A stretch of 64,000 nt of DNA from Burkholderia cepacia GG4 (lineage in GTDB: Bacteria; Pseudomonadota; Gammaproteobacteria; Burkholderiales; Burkholderiaceae). Position numbers and translations under genes: made by a program. Positions within the stretch are counted from its first letter, which is position 1. Each line of letters starts with the position of its first letter. Location: assembly GCF_000292915.1 (NCBI RefSeq), contig NC_018514.1, positions 1,550,001 to 1,614,000 on the forward strand, in the 5' to 3' direction. The notes beneath the pieces are model-generated. The model was not told where the DNA came from, searched no databases, and was given only the letters and a program-made list of their open reading frames with translations. Positions 43,700 through 52,873 of the stretch are shown one piece after another.

Positions 43700-43880
43700 C
43701 GCCGTGACGAGGCCAACGTGACGCGGCCGGCCCGGCCTGTGGTCGCACGCGAATCGCTCAGCATGACGACGCATATCGATCATCACGGCGCACGCTAAGG
43801 TTGTGACGATTCATCGGTTCCGGTTCCGCGCGGCCCCTGCTTGAATGGAGACTCGATCGACCCGACCCAGGAGACTCCCG

Positions 43881-44837
43881 ATGTCCGAAGTCCAGCACGC
43901 CGCTCAACCGTCATCGCATGTTTCGCACGCCGCCGCACCGCACACGGCCGCCGCCCCGCTTCAGCTCCGCCAGGTTGCCGGCTGGATCGGCGCCGAGATC
44001 GCCGGCGTCCGGCTGTCGGGCACGCTCGACGACGCGACGTTCGACGCGATCCAGGCTGCGCTGCTGCGCCACAAGGTGCTGTTCTTCCGCAACCAGGGCC
44101 ATCTCGACGACACCGCGCAGGAAGCGTTCGCGCGCCGCTTCGGCGATACCGTCGCGCACCCGACCGTGCCGTCCGTCGACGGCAGCGCACACCTGCTCGA
44201 ACTCGATTCCGCGCACGGCGCGCGCGCCAATTCGTGGCACACCGACGTGACGTTCGTCGACGCGTACCCGAAGGTGTCGATCCTGCGCGCGGTCGTGATC
44301 CCGCCGTTCGGCGGCGACACCGTGTGGGCCAACACGGCCGCCGCGTACACGCACCTGCCGGATTCGCTGCGCGCGCTCGCCGACACGCTGTGGGCGTTGC
44401 ACACGAATGCCTACGACTACGCGTCGACGCACGTGCATGCCGACGACACGCAACTGAAGCGCTACCGCGACGTGTTCACGTCGACCGTCTACGAAACCGA
44501 ACACCCCGTCGTGCGCGTGCATCCGGAGACCGGCGAGCGCACGCTCGTGCTCGGACACTTCGTGCAGAAGATCAAGGGGCTGTCGTCGCAGGATTCCGCG
44601 CATCTGCTGCAGGTGCTGCACGAACACGTGACGCGCCTCGAGAACACCGTGCGCTGGAACTGGCAGGAAGGCGACGTCGCGATCTGGGACAACCGCGCGA
44701 CGCAGCACTATGCGATCAACGACTACGGCGATGCGCGCCGCGTCGTGCGTCGCGCGACCGTTCACGGCGACGTGCCGGTCGGCATCGACGGCCGCCGCAG
44801 CGTCGTGCTGAAAGGGCCGGGCGCGACGTTGCAATGA
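43881..44837 (+). CDS. TauD/TfdA-type alpha-ketoglutarate Fe(II) dioxygenase (1)
   Basis: 318 residues. It uses alpha-ketoglutarate, O2 and Fe(II) to oxidise a sulfonate or sulfate ester, releasing sulfite or sulfate for growth. Metal ligands are the H-T-D of NSWHTDVTF (His120, Asp122) and the distal His276 (ATQHYAIND); the alpha-ketoglutarate Arg lies in the RRVVRRAT region (287-291). IPPFGGDTVWANTAAAY and VRVHPETGERTLVLG match the AtsK/TauD family. GGAG precedes ATG 43881. Transporter genes end about 180 bp before it. Confidence 0.93.
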   Translation: MSEVQHAAQPSSHVSHAAAPHTAAAPLQLRQVAGWIGAEIAGVRLSGTLDDATFDAIQAALLRHKVLFFRNQGHLDDTAQEAFARRFGDTVAHPTVPSVDGSAHLLELDSAHGARANSWHTDVTFVDAYPKVSILRAVVIPPFGGDTVWANTAAAYTHLPDSLRALADTLWALHTNAYDYASTHVHADDTQLKRYRDVFTSTVYETEHPVVRVHPETGERTLVLGHFVQKIKGLSSQDSAHLLQVLHEHVTRLENTVRWNWQEGDVAIWDNRATQHYAINDYGDARRVVRRATVHGDVPVGIDGRRSVVLKGPGATLQ

Positions 44838-45015
44838 CGTTCTCCGCACGGTGGCGGCACCGGCCGCCGCCGTGCTGGCTCCCCTCGTGCAGCCCTGTAC
44901 TCCCGCATGCCCAACCGGAGGATCCGACCATGACCTTCCCGCCACCGGCCCGACGCGTGCACGCGCAACGATGTCGCCGGCCGTCCGCCCCGTCCACTTC
45001 CGCCAGGAGCGTCGC

Positions 45016-45963
45016 ATGAGCGCCCTACTCGAACCCGCCGCCCAGCCGGTCGACGTGATCCCGCTGTCCGCCCACATCGGCGCGGAAATACGCGGCATCG
45101 ACCTCACCGAGCCGTTGACCACGCTGCAGATCGCCGCGATTCGCGCGGCGCTGCTGAAGTGGCGCGTGATCTTCTTCCGCGAGCAGTTCCTCACGCACGA
45201 GCAGCACGTCGCGTTCTCCGCGCAGTTCGGCAAGCCGACCGTCGGTCATCCGGTATTCGGACACGTCGACGGTCATCCGGCCGTCTATTCGATCGCGAAG
45301 CATCGCAAGGCGACGCGCTTCGAAGGCGAGCCGGTGCGCCGCCCATGGACGGGCTGGCATACCGACGTGACGGCTGCCGTCAATCCGCCATGGGCGTCGA
45401 TCCTGCGCGGCGTGACCATCCCGCCATACGGCGGCGACACGCATTGGACCAACCTCGTGCGTGCTTACGAGACGTTGTCCGCGCCGCTGCGCGGCTTCGT
45501 CGACGGCTTGCGCGGCATCCATCGCTTCACGCCGCCGGCCGGCGCGCGTGCCACCGGTGCGTTCGACGAAGCCGTCGAGCGGCGCCCGCTCGTGACCGAG
45601 CATCCGCTGGTGCGCGTGCATCCGGAGACCGGCGAACGCGCGCTGTACGTGAGCCCGAGTTTCCTGAAGTCGATCGTCGGGCTGACGCCGCGCGAGAGCC
45701 AGGCATTGCTCGAACTGCTGTGGGAACACGTGACGCGGCCGGATTTCACGATCCGCTTCAAGTGGGAACCGCGCAGCATCGCGTTCTGGGACAACCGCGC
45801 GACCGCGCACCTCGCGCCCGTCGACATCTTCGATCTCGACTTCGACCGCCAGCTCTACCGCACGACGCTCGCCGGCGACCTGCCGGTCGGCCCCGACGGC
45901 CGGCCATCCGTCGCGCTCGAAGGCTCGCCGGTCGAGACAGCGGCCGCGGTCGCCTTGAACTGA
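45016..45963 (+). CDS. TauD/TfdA-type alpha-ketoglutarate Fe(II) dioxygenase (2)
   Basis: 315 residues. Same fold and chemistry as the previous gene but a different sequence: His115/Asp117 in WTGWHTDVTAAVNPP, distal His265 (RATAHLAPVD), and the Arg282 region (RQLYRTTLAGD). IPPYGGDTHWTNLVRAYETL and VRVHPETGERALYVSPSFL are family landmarks. The first 100 residues differ strongly from paralogue 1, suggesting a different substrate. Located about 180 bp after it, followed by a hairpin and a convergent DppA-like gene. Confidence 0.93.
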   Translation: MSALLEPAAQPVDVIPLSAHIGAEIRGIDLTEPLTTLQIAAIRAALLKWRVIFFREQFLTHEQHVAFSAQFGKPTVGHPVFGHVDGHPAVYSIAKHRKATRFEGEPVRRPWTGWHTDVTAAVNPPWASILRGVTIPPYGGDTHWTNLVRAYETLSAPLRGFVDGLRGIHRFTPPAGARATGAFDEAVERRPLVTEHPLVRVHPETGERALYVSPSFLKSIVGLTPRESQALLELLWEHVTRPDFTIRFKWEPRSIAFWDNRATAHLAPVDIFDLDFDRQLYRTTLAGDLPVGPDGRPSVALEGSPVETAAAVALN

Positions 45964-45978
45964 CCCGCACCCTGACCG

Positions 45979-46000
45979 CCGGCGCGCCATCACGCGCCGG
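45979..46000. terminator. Bidirectional hairpin between TauD-2 and DppA-like gene
   Basis: CCGGCGCG and CGCGCCGG pair perfectly across a CCATCA loop, in the 52-base space between convergent stop codons. A short TCTTCC follows on the plus strand. Confidence 0.55.
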
Positions 46001-46015
46001 CCTGTCTTCCCTCGT

Positions 46016-47677
46016 TCAGTCCAGCCACACGCCGTCGAACCGGTGCCCGCCGAGCGGCGAGAACGTGAGCCCGTGCACGCGCTTCGAGACCGGCAGCGAC
46101 ACGATCGACGTCGCGATCGGCGTGAACGGCACCTGGTCCTTGAACACCACCTGCGCCTGCTCATAGAGCGACGTGCGTTTCGCGACGTCCGCATTCGTGC
46201 GTGCCGAGCCAACCAGCCGCTCGAAATCCGCGTTGCACCATTTCGCGAGGTTGCTGCCGTGCACCGCGTCGCAGCCGAGCAGCGTGCCGAGCCAGTTGTC
46301 GGGATCGCCGTTGTCGCCCGACCAGCCGTACAGGATCGCGTCGTGCTGCCCGTCGCGTTTCGCGCGGCGGTTGTATTCGCCCCACTCGTAGCTGACGATC
46401 TTCGCACGCACGCCGATCTTCGCCCAGTCCTGCTGGATCAGTTGCGCCATCAGCTGCGCGTTCGGGTTGTACGGACGCTGCACCGGCATCGCCCACAACG
46501 TCAGGTCGAAGCCGTTCGGGAATCCCGCTTGCGCGAGCAGCGCCTTCGCGGCGGCCGGATCGCGCGGCGCGTCCTTCAGGCGCGGGTTGTACGACCATTG
46601 GCTGGGAGGCATCGGGTTCGTCGCGATCTTCGCGTCGCCGTTGAACACGGTCTTGATGATCGCCGTCTTGTCGATCGCGATATCGAGCGCGCGCCGCACG
46701 TCGACGCGATCGAGCGGCGGATGCTGCGTGTTGTACGCGACGAAGCCGACGTTGAAGCCCATCCCCGAAAACAGCGTCAGCTTCGGGTCGCGCCGCACCG
46801 TTTCCAGGTCGGCCGGCCGCGGGAACACCGACACCTGGCACTCGCCGGCCGCGAGCTTCTGCAGGCGCGCGGCCGGGTCGGGCGTGATCGCAAACACGAG
46901 ATGCGCGAGCTTCACGTCGTCCGGCTTCCAGTAGTCGAGGTTCGCGTCGTAGCGGATCACCGCGTCCTTCTGGTACGCGCGCAACAGGAACGGCCCGGTG
47001 CCGACCGGGAACTGGTTGATGTCGGCCTCGCGATGGCGCGCGGTCAGCTGCGATGCATATTCGGCCGACAGGATCGACGCGAACGCCATCGCGAGATTGC
47101 GCACGAACACGACGTCGGGCGACTTCAGCACGAAGCGCACCGTGTAGTCGTCGACCTTGTCGATGCGCTCGATGTTGCGGTCGAAACCGAGATCGCTGAA
47201 GTACGGGAAGCTGACCGGATAAGCCTTGCGGAACGGATCGTCCGCATCGAGCATCCGGTGGAACGTGAAGACGACGTCGTCGGCCTGGAACGGTCGCGTC
47301 GGCTTGAACCACGCGGTCGTCTGGAACTTCACGCCGCGCCGCAGGTGGAACGTATAGACGCGCTGGTCGGACGACACGTCCCAGCTCGTCGCGAGCGACG
47401 GTTCGAGATCGAGCGTGCCGCGCTTGAACTGCACGAGTCCGTTGTAGACCGTGTACGTGCTCGCGTCGAAATCGGTGCTGGTCGTATGCTGGCCCGGATC
47501 GAAGCCGGCCGGGCTACCTTCGGTGCAGTACACGAGCGTCTTGCCGGCCGGCGCGGCAAACGCGTGCGTAAGGCCGCCGGCGAGCAGCAGCGACGCGGCG
47601 ATGCGGCGCAGCGACGCAACGACATGGGGCGCGCGCCGCGCACGATGCGCGGCGGATGAAACGAATGGAGTCTTCAT
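46016..47677 (-). CDS. DppA-like dipeptide ABC binding protein
   Basis: 553 residues, the usual length of SBP_bac_5 family proteins. Basic signal peptide then KTLVYCTEGSPAGFDPGQHTTSTDFDASTYTVYNGLVQF; ATSWDVSSDQRVYTFHLRRGVKFQTTAWFKPTRPFQADDVVFTFHRM; and YGWSGDNGDPDNWLGTLLGCDAVHGSNLAKWCNADF, all close to DppA of enteric bacteria. No Dpp permease or ATPase genes are in the window, so it is an orphan that may serve a transporter elsewhere, or bind a peptide-like signal. Confidence 0.9.
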   Translation of the reverse strand: MKTPFVSSAAHRARRAPHVVASLRRIAASLLLAGGLTHAFAAPAGKTLVYCTEGSPAGFDPGQHTTSTDFDASTYTVYNGLVQFKRGTLDLEPSLATSWDVSSDQRVYTFHLRRGVKFQTTAWFKPTRPFQADDVVFTFHRMLDADDPFRKAYPVSFPYFSDLGFDRNIERIDKVDDYTVRFVLKSPDVVFVRNLAMAFASILSAEYASQLTARHREADINQFPVGTGPFLLRAYQKDAVIRYDANLDYWKPDDVKLAHLVFAITPDPAARLQKLAAGECQVSVFPRPADLETVRRDPKLTLFSGMGFNVGFVAYNTQHPPLDRVDVRRALDIAIDKTAIIKTVFNGDAKIATNPMPPSQWSYNPRLKDAPRDPAAAKALLAQAGFPNGFDLTLWAMPVQRPYNPNAQLMAQLIQQDWAKIGVRAKIVSYEWGEYNRRAKRDGQHDAILYGWSGDNGDPDNWLGTLLGCDAVHGSNLAKWCNADFERLVGSARTNADVAKRTSLYEQAQVVFKDQVPFTPIATSIVSLPVSKRVHGLTFSPLGGHRFDGVWLD

Positions 47678-48046
47678 GGTGGCGGTCGTGAAAGAACTGT
47701 CATGCGAATGACGACCGCCGATCTTCGCGCGCCTCCCGCCGATGGCTTACCAATTAATTCCGCGTTGCTTATCGCGGCGGATGCATCCCGCTGCCGTTGC
47801 ATGAAAATGTCCATGCGAGCGCCGGGGATATGCCGATGCGCGCCGATGCAGCGGCCCGCATCGCGCCGTGCGTCGACGTCGTGTGCCAGTCCCGTCGCGC
47901 CGCCTTCCGTCCCCCTGCAGGTTCTCCGGAATCGGCGCATCGTATCGATTGGCCAACGCCGGTACCGGCGCGCGGGAATCCGCCCGGCGCGCGTGTTCCG
48001 GCACGGCGTGCCTGCCGGCGCGTCGCCGCTTCCTGGAGGACCCACG
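47678..48046. other. Divergent intergenic region, dppA-like / DUF427
   Basis: About 370 bp. AT-richer near 47690-47830, consistent with a promoter for the leftward binding-protein gene. The remaining part reads as unbiased GC-rich DNA in all frames. No gene supported. Confidence 0.4.
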
Positions 48047-48454
48047 ATGTCGATCAGTCCCGATACGCCCGCTCGCCCCGTGAAGTCGCCGGGCCCCGAT
48101 CATCCGATCACGATCGAAGCGCATCCGTCGCGCGTGGTCGTGAAGGTCGCGGGCAAGGTCGTCGCCGATACGCGCCATGCGCTGGCGCTGCGCGAGGCGA
48201 GCTATCCGGCCGTGCTGTACATCCCGCGCGAGGATGCCGACCTGTCGCTGCTGCAACGCACCGACCACGCGACGTACTGCCCGTACAAGGGCGATTGCGC
48301 GTACTACTCGATTCCGGCCGGCGGCGAACGCGCGACCAATGCGGTGTGGACGTACGAGCACCCGTATCCGGCCGTCGAATCGATTCGCGCGCACCTCGCG
48401 TTCTATCCCGATCGTGTCGACTCGATCGAGGAAAGCCCGCTCGGCACGGATTGA
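48047..48454 (+). CDS. DUF427 family protein
   Basis: 135 residues. HPSRVVVKVAGKVVADTRHALALREASYPAVLYIPREDADLSLLQRTDHATYCPYKGDCAYYSI is characteristic of DUF427, a small beta-rich fold with a conserved PxKGDA-like loop (here CPYKGDC). Function unknown. The ATG at 48047 has GGAGGA about ten bases upstream. Alone in its orientation before an orphan binding-protein gene about 220 bp further. Confidence 0.88.
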   Translation: MSISPDTPARPVKSPGPDHPITIEAHPSRVVVKVAGKVVADTRHALALREASYPAVLYIPREDADLSLLQRTDHATYCPYKGDCAYYSIPAGGERATNAVWTYEHPYPAVESIRAHLAFYPDRVDSIEESPLGTD

Positions 48455-48672
48455 GTGCGCGGCAACGGCACGCCGCATGCCGGGCCGTCGTCCCCGCATC
48501 GGCCCGTCGCTGATTTGCATATGCGGATTCATTGGTTGGCCGCCGGCCCGCGCGGACGTATCGTCCTGAATCCGGCGCGGGCCGGCCGGCTGCGCGCATC
48601 GGCCGCATCCGGTTTCCGTCCTGCGCCGACCGCGCCCCGCGCGGCCCGTGAACCCGCAAGCAGGACGCCCCG

Positions 48673-49665
48673 ATGAACGACACACCGCACGCAGACGTTG
48701 AAACGACCCCGGCGAACCCGCGCCGCCGCCAGTGGCTGCACGGCGCGGCCGCCGGGCTGGCCGGGCTCGCGCTCGGCCCGCTCGCGGGCCTGCCCGCGCA
48801 GGCCCAGGGCAACAGCACGCGGCTGCGCATCGGCTTCCAGAAATACGGCAACTTCGTCGTGCTCAAGGCGCGCGGCACGCTCGAGAAGCGGCTCGCGAGC
48901 CAGGGCGTGACGGTCCAATGGCTCGAGTTTCCGGCCGGCCCGCAATTGCTCGAGGGGCTGAACGCCGGCGCGATCGACGTCGGCACGGTCGGCGAGACGC
49001 CGCCGATCTTCGCGCAGGCAGCGGGCGTCGAGTTCGTCTATATCGGCAACGAGCCACCCGCACCGCACGGCGAGGCGATCGTCGTGCTGCCCGATTCGCC
49101 GATCCGCACCGTCGCGCAGCTGCGCGGCAAGAAGGTTGTGCTCAACAAGGGTTCAAACGTCCACTATCTGCTCGTGAAGGCGCTCGAACACGCGGGCCTC
49201 ACGTATGCGGACATCCAGCCGATCTACCTGACGCCCGCCGACGCGCGCGCCGCGTTCGTGCAGCGCAGCGTCGACGCGTGGGTGATCTGGGATCCGTATC
49301 TGGCGGCCGCCGAGCGGCAGCTCGGCGCACGCGTGGTCGCGAACGGCGACGGGCTTGTGCGCAACACGCAGTACTACCTCGCCGCGCGCAAATACGCGGC
49401 CGCGCAGCCGCAGGTGCTGCGCGCGCTGCTCGAGGAAGTCGACGCGGTCGATCGCTGGGGACGCGACCATATTCCCGAAGTCGCCGCACAGTTGTCGCCG
49501 CTCGTCGGCCTCGACGCGCCGACACTCGAAGTCGCGCTAAAACGCGCCGGCTACGGCGTGCAGCCCATCACCGACGCGACGCTCGCGTACCAGCAGAACA
49601 TCGCCGACGCGTTCAGCACCCTGAAGCTGATTCCCGGCAAGGTGACGGTCGCCAACGCGCGCTGA
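48673..49665 (+). CDS. Orphan aliphatic-sulfonate ABC binding protein (SsuA-like)
   Basis: 330 residues. Tat-like signal peptide: RRRQWLHGAAAGLAGLALGPLAGLPAQAQ, with consecutive Arg and a hydrophobic region. Mature part: LRIGFQKYGNFVVLKARGTLEKRLASQGVTVQWLEFPAGPQLLEGLNAGAIDVGTVGETPPIFAQAAG, and RSVDAWVIWDPYLAAAERQLGARV, typical of SsuA. It has no adjacent permease or ATPase genes. It may work with the permease/ATPase at 41-43.7 kb (inference) or be kept for another transporter. Confidence 0.9.
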   Translation: MNDTPHADVETTPANPRRRQWLHGAAAGLAGLALGPLAGLPAQAQGNSTRLRIGFQKYGNFVVLKARGTLEKRLASQGVTVQWLEFPAGPQLLEGLNAGAIDVGTVGETPPIFAQAAGVEFVYIGNEPPAPHGEAIVVLPDSPIRTVAQLRGKKVVLNKGSNVHYLLVKALEHAGLTYADIQPIYLTPADARAAFVQRSVDAWVIWDPYLAAAERQLGARVVANGDGLVRNTQYYLAARKYAAAQPQVLRALLEEVDAVDRWGRDHIPEVAAQLSPLVGLDAPTLEVALKRAGYGVQPITDATLAYQQNIADAFSTLKLIPGKVTVANAR

Positions 49666-49685
49666 CGCGCCGCCGATGCGACCCG

Positions 49686-50270
49686 TTACGGCGCACGCGC
49701 CGCGCCGATCCGCCGCCACTCGTCGTAATCGGTGACGAGGCCCGCGTCGTCGACCGCGATGTCGGCCGCATACGTGCCGCTCGCGTAGCGGTACGTGCGT
49801 TCCGCCGTGCGCGCATAGCGCTGCTCGCCGCGCACGAACTCGAAGTCCGGGAAACGCAGCCACGCGGTGCAGATGACGGCCGACGCGCCGACGCCCAGCC
49901 CGAGACGCCGGATCGGCAGCGTGTTGGTCGACGGGCTGAAGCCGAGGTCGATGTCGGTCGCGCCATCGAGCGCCGGCGCGTGGCCCCCGTCGATCGTCCA
50001 ACGCCCCGCTTCGCATCCGATGTCGAGCTGCCGCGGCGGCGCCGTGCCGAGCCAGCGCGTCACGCGCACCGAACGCGTGAGCCAGTCGGTGCCGCATGCG
50101 ATCGCATAGTCGACGCGAAACGGCGTGCCGCCGATCGCGCCCGCGACCGAACCCGACAGGTCGAAACCCGCGCGTGTCTCGACGAGCCGGCACCACTCGG
50201 CCGCCTGCCAGGTCTGCACGATCTGCCATGCGACGCATCGCGTGCGCGTCGCTTCGTCCTGTTGCGTCAT
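49686..50270 (-). CDS. Putative glycolipid-binding domain protein (DUF1089-like)
   Basis: 194 residues, no signal peptide. A beta-rich sequence with GSVAGAIGGTPFRVDYAIACGTDWLTRSVRVTRW, GRWTIDGGHAPALDGATDIDLGFSPSTNTLPIRRL and PDFEFVRGEQRYARTAERTYRYASGTYAADIAVDDAGLVTDY, which I recall as the pattern of the putative glycolipid-binding (PF06475) family. ATG 50270. It is convergent with the binding-protein gene. Function not established. Confidence 0.75.
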   Translation of the reverse strand: MTQQDEATRTRCVAWQIVQTWQAAEWCRLVETRAGFDLSGSVAGAIGGTPFRVDYAIACGTDWLTRSVRVTRWLGTAPPRQLDIGCEAGRWTIDGGHAPALDGATDIDLGFSPSTNTLPIRRLGLGVGASAVICTAWLRFPDFEFVRGEQRYARTAERTYRYASGTYAADIAVDDAGLVTDYDEWRRIGAARAP

Positions 50271-51069
50271 GTCGTCTCCCGTCGATCGATGCGCGCGGTC
50301 GGTGCGATCGCACCGGACATCGATTCTCGCTCAGGCGGTCGACAAATACACGCGGCGATGTGCAACGCGAGCAGCCCGCGCGATACGCGCCGGCGCGTGC
50401 TGCGCGTCGATCTTCCGCACGCCGCGGTGCTTTCGTGAACCGCTACCCATGCGCGGATCGATTCATTCCAGATGGTCCTGTCTATTCTGTTCGTAGAGGT
50501 TCAACGTTCCGGCTCAACTGATCAGCGATGCGAATCACCCAGTTGTTGAAAAAGCGAAGCATCGGAACAGGCGGAGGCATCCGAACCCGACCAACGCCAA
50601 GGAACACCTGAAGCAACGTCGCCGGAAATCGGCGTTGAAGCGGGAGCCTGACTCGGGGAAAGAGACGAATGCGGTGCATCGGGGAAAATCGCCCGGCCCG
50701 CGCGCATCGCCGCGGTTGTCGCATGGCGTTGCCCGGCAGCCGGCCCTTCGTGGGCGCATGCGCGAACCACGTCCCGTCAACCACGGCAGGTCGCGGCGAA
50801 GGTCAATGCGTGTAAGGGTTTGGCGGTAGCCCGCGCGGCCGATATCCAGTATCGGCCTCACGCGCATCATCCAGCGAAAGCGGCTTTAGTACCATCTTCC
50901 GTTTGGAAATTCGATCGAAACGCGAAATAATTTCCGGATGGTTGTGAATGTGCTTTATTTTCCCGACGATCCATCGCAACTGAATCGAATTACGCATCAC
51001 TGAAGAACGAATTATCGAATTTCCATACCGATTGGAAACGATCATCAATCAGACAAGAGACGCGACTTC
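50271..51069. other. Long intergenic region before a LysR gene
   Basis: About 800 bp. The part from about 50860 to 51069 is AT-rich and should be the promoter of the LysR gene at 51070. Between 50480 and 50850 open frames run on both strands without recognisable residues; one minus-strand frame (50482-50784) ends in IADQLSRNVEPLRTE, which I cannot place. A decayed gene or small insertion remnant is possible but unsupported. Confidence 0.4.
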
Positions 51070-51978
51070 ATGGATTTGTTGGCGACAATGCGCATCTACG
51101 TCAGGGTCGTAGAGCGCGGAACGATGTCGGGCGCGGCCCGGGATCTGGACATGGGTCAACCGGCCGTGAGCGAGCGCATCGAGAAGCTCGAGAAATTTCT
51201 CGGCACGCGACTCCTGATGCGCAGTGCACGCACCCTCACCTGCACGGAAGAAGGCCGGGTCTTCTACGAACGCAGCAAGGAACTGCTCGATGCGGCGGAA
51301 GACACCATCGCATCGGTATCGAAAACCGAAAACACGCTCAGCGGCACGATCCGGCTCGCGGCGCCGCAATGCTTCGGCGAGGTCGTGATCCCGCAGGCGC
51401 TGCTGCAGATCCGCATCGCGTATCCGCAGCTGTACATCGACCTGGTGCTGAACGACAACATCGTCGATCCGGTCACGGAAGGCGTCGACATCTCGATCCG
51501 CCTCGGCCAGCTCGGTGACGGCGGCTTCGTCGCGCACCCGCTCGGCAAGGTCGGCCGCATGCTCGTGGCCGCCCCCGCCTATCTCGACCGCTACGGCCCG
51601 ATCGAAACGAAGGCTGATCTGGTGAATCACCCGTTCATCCGCGTCAAGGGCATCTTCGCGAACGAACAGTTGCCGCTGCAGAGCGACGACAAGACACTCG
51701 AATACGCGCGGATCCAGACGGTGATGACGACGAGTCACTGGCGCCCGATGTTCGATACGATCCTGTCCGGCGGCGGCATCGGCGTCGTGCAGGAGCCGGC
51801 CTGCATCAATGCGGTCGCGCACGGCAAGCTCGTGGAGCTCCTGCCGCAATACACGATCCCCGACTTCGCGCTCCACGCGCTGGTGCAGGCGCAACGGCCG
51901 CTGCCGCCGCGCGTGCGGGTCGTCGTCGATCTGCTGAAGAAGGAAATCCCCGCACTGTTGAGCGCGCGCCAGCCCTGA
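51070..51978 (+). CDS. LysR-family transcriptional regulator
   Basis: 302 residues. MDLLATMRIYVRVVERGTMSGAARDLDMGQPAVSERIEKLEKFLGTRLLMRSARTLTCTEEGRVFYERSKELLDAAEDTIA: this is the subgroup with an N-terminal MDLLxxMRxFVRVVExGSMSAAA pattern, often controlling aromatic or redox genes. The effector domain (about 90-295) is intact. Start ATG 51070. No gene divergent from it is closer than the glycolipid-binding protein, so it may control its own downstream region or a distant one. Confidence 0.9.
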   Translation: MDLLATMRIYVRVVERGTMSGAARDLDMGQPAVSERIEKLEKFLGTRLLMRSARTLTCTEEGRVFYERSKELLDAAEDTIASVSKTENTLSGTIRLAAPQCFGEVVIPQALLQIRIAYPQLYIDLVLNDNIVDPVTEGVDISIRLGQLGDGGFVAHPLGKVGRMLVAAPAYLDRYGPIETKADLVNHPFIRVKGIFANEQLPLQSDDKTLEYARIQTVMTTSHWRPMFDTILSGGGIGVVQEPACINAVAHGKLVELLPQYTIPDFALHALVQAQRPLPPRVRVVVDLLKKEIPALLSARQP

Positions 51979-52278
51979 CCACGGTGCCCCGCCCGCGCGG
52001 CACCTGCGCACGGCCCGACCGTGCGATACCGTCCTCCTGCCCGGAATAACCGGAGCGTCGCACCCGGTTCGGCGCCCAGCGGCGTGCTCGTCGACCGCGA
52101 AGCGCTGCGCGTCACACCGTGGGCACGATGTACGCTCGTCTCGGTCGCGCTCGTTGCGGTCGCGCCCGGGCGGGCGCGTGCCGGCGTGGCCGGTGCAGCA
52201 AACGGCTCGTGCGTCGTCGTTGTGATCGTGCCCCGGCCTCATCGCGCACGGCAGCGCCGATGTATCATCGCCGTCATC
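51979..52278. other. Intergenic region after the LysR gene
   Basis: 300 bp. It reads as unbiased GC-rich DNA; an in-frame run upstream of 52279 gives a non-family extension of the next gene. No hairpin was noted. Confidence 0.35.
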
Positions 52279-52809
52279 ATGCCCATCCGACCGCTTCGAC
52301 CGTTCCTGATCGCCACCGCACTCGCCGCCTCCGCCGCCCCTGTCGCCGCGCGTGCGCAGCAGGTCGGCGTGGTCGCCGGTGGCGTCTACTACACGCCGAA
52401 CACGCATCTGGCGCCGGGCACGTCGCTGCAGATCCTGCCCGACGACGATCAGGGCGTCGCGCGCTGCTGCGCGATGATCACCGGGCCTGCCGCCAAACCC
52501 CGCGACCAGATTCTCGACGCGCTGCATGACGACCGGACGATCGCCGCATATGCGCTGTCGGTACCGAAGTCGATTCCGGCGGACACGAGCGGTTTCGGCG
52601 TAACCGGCGACGCCCGCTTCGTGCGTCAGGGCGTGCATCCGGAAGCCGTGCTCGACGGCGGCCTGCCGCTCGCGTTCTCGACCTGCACGTCGATCGAAGG
52701 CACGCATTACCTTGGGCGCAAGGTCGGCAGCAACAAGTTGCTCGTGCACCTGTATCGATACTTCGACGGCGAATTCGAGTCGAACTGCAAGGATCGCGAT
52801 TTGAAATAA
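52279..52809 (+). CDS. Secreted hypothetical protein (176 aa)
   Basis: I do not recognise it. MPIRPLRPFLIATALAASAAPVAARAQ is a good signal peptide, so it is exported. The mature part (about 150 residues) has four Cys (RCCAM, STCTS, SNCKD) that could form two disulfides, and hydrophilic sequence such as GVYYTPNTHLAPGTSLQILPDDDQG. No catalytic motif. The start ATG 52279 begins the signal peptide. Convergent with the Fe-ADH gene. Confidence 0.7.
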   Translation: MPIRPLRPFLIATALAASAAPVAARAQQVGVVAGGVYYTPNTHLAPGTSLQILPDDDQGVARCCAMITGPAAKPRDQILDALHDDRTIAAYALSVPKSIPADTSGFGVTGDARFVRQGVHPEAVLDGGLPLAFSTCTSIEGTHYLGRKVGSNKLLVHLYRYFDGEFESNCKDRDLK

Positions 52810-52816
52810 CGTTGGC

Positions 52817-52843
52817 CGGCCGGCGGCGTCGAGCCGTCGGCCG
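52817..52843. terminator. Hairpin between convergent genes
   Basis: CGGCCGGCGGC and GCCGTCGGCCG pair over 11 bp with one G-U position and a 5-base loop, in the space between the secreted hypothetical and the Fe-dependent dehydrogenase. Likely bidirectional terminator, without a T-run. Confidence 0.5.
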
Positions 52844-52873
52844 TCGCGCAATCGCGCAGTCACGCGCGCAACA

